Of a stretch of 64,000 nt of DNA, positions 63,758 through 64,000 are shown piece by piece. The translations under genes were made by a program, and so were the position numbers. The DNA is from Sheuella amnicola (GTDB lineage: Bacteria > Pseudomonadota > Gammaproteobacteria > Burkholderiales > Burkholderiaceae_B). The notes under the pieces are model-generated. The model was not told the origin of the DNA. It saw only the letters and a list, made by a program, of their open reading frames with translations, and ran no database searches. How positions within the stretch are numbered: position 1 is the first letter of the stretch; each line of letters starts with the position of its first letter. The DNA lies in the NCBI RefSeq assembly GCF_010499255.1, contig NZ_JAAGRN010000004.1:287636-351635 (forward strand). Direction: 5' to 3'.

Positions 63758-64000
63758 TCTCTGCTGCTCAAACAGCAACAGAAAAAACCAAAAATCGTCA
63801 GACGCGATTTAAAGTAAATAGCTAGTTAAATAGTTGTTTGCTGCAAATAAGCGAAGATGTTGCGGTTTTAGTACCGAATTTGCAATACCTTGTTCTTTAA
63901 AAATTTGACAACCGATAAGTGTGGGCGCTTGGAATGAGTGCGCAGGTGCTGGGGCTGTAACAGGTCTTGGCGCTGCAAATGAAATCACAAGTGCTCACTT
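63758..64000 (+). other. rRNA operon leader (16S gene lies beyond the window)
   Basis: No reading frame of note. The leader starts with TGCTG...CAGCA (a small stem-loop, near 63763-63778), then an AT-rich segment. TGTTCTTTAA (63891-63900) is the boxA antitermination signal bound by NusB/S10, followed by the typical pre-16S sequence GATAAGTGTGGGCGCTTGG (63914-63932). The 16S start (near AGAGTTTGATC) is not reached. The stretch 63653-63722 before the promoter holds only the upstream repeats noted there. Confidence 0.85.
63891..63900 (+). promoter_or_regulatory. boxA antitermination site
   Basis: TGTTCTTTAA matches the rRNA boxA consensus (TGCTCTTTAACA) closely and lies in the expected part of the leader. 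It allows rRNA transcription to resist Rho-dependent termination. Confidence 0.8.

Overview
The window is a gene-dense stretch (about 66 protein genes) of a betaproteobacterial chromosome, almost certainly Burkholderiales and probably near Alcaligenaceae or Oxalobacteraceae. The pointers are a Bug/TTT-type solute-binding protein, the order pyrG-kdsA-eno-ftsB, a CysB-type regulator, many AMP-forming acyl-CoA synthetases and sugar-acid dehydratases, and an rRNA operon leader of Burkholderiales type at the right edge. By eye the base composition is moderate (a little over 50% GC) and even. I see no insertion sequence, prophage, CRISPR array, integrase or tRNA gene. The only gene-free stretch over 300 bases is the last one (63653-64000), which holds the start of an rRNA operon.

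Layout. 1-2624: a c-type cytochrome operon (SHP-type heme protein, diheme cytochrome c, cytochrome b561), then a DMT exporter and a DUF1330 protein. 2708-7376: an organic-acid uptake and breakdown group (MFS carrier, TTT binding protein, divergent UxaA-family dehydratase, enoyl-CoA hydratase). 7477-12067: housekeeping genes (Bax-inhibitor-like protein, holC, pepA, a CysB-type regulator, an NlpC/P60 lipoprotein). 12167-18367: short-chain acid activation (PrpE-like synthetase, HbpS/GlcG-like protein, MFS, acetyl-CoA synthetase, CopD-like membrane protein).

18389-31499 is the most distinctive region. It is a sugar or sugar-acid catabolic locus of the non-phosphorylating kind, with a CUT1-type ABC importer, two SDR dehydrogenases, a UxaA-family and an IlvD/Edd-family dehydratase, an FAH-family hydrolase, a D-2-hydroxyacid dehydrogenase, an Ldh-family dehydrogenase and a FadR-type regulator. 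Two copies of one palindrome (ATTGG-N5-CCAAT, 25321-25335 and 27997-28011) lie at the two promoter regions and are the likely operators of that regulator. Together the enzymes could carry an aldonic acid through a 2-keto-3-deoxy acid and a 2,4-diketo acid to pyruvate and a small hydroxyacid.

31539-40210: nitrogen and nitrile metabolism (diaminopropionate ammonia-lyase, Lrp regulator, M20 carbamoylase, an HSL-type esterase, a TSUP permease, a cobalt-type nitrile hydratase with a strongly histidine-rich N-terminus, a split ThDP decarboxylase and a cupin). 40269-44814: DMT exporter, ETF-ubiquinone oxidoreductase, thioesterase and a two-subunit 3-oxoacid CoA-transferase. 44811-55590: a peptide-scavenging run (isoaspartyl peptidase, Gsi/Dpp-type ABC importer, P1 peptidase, DedA protein, M55 D-aminopeptidase, M24 aminopeptidase P). 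55712-63652: core genes (pyrG, kdsA, eno, ftsB, a TadE-like protein, a class V aminotransferase, hslO, a gamma carbonic anhydrase). 63653-64000: rRNA promoter and leader with boxA; the 16S gene itself is not reached.

All functions are assigned by reading motifs in the translated sequence; no database search was possible. Substrates of transporters and dehydratases are inferences.
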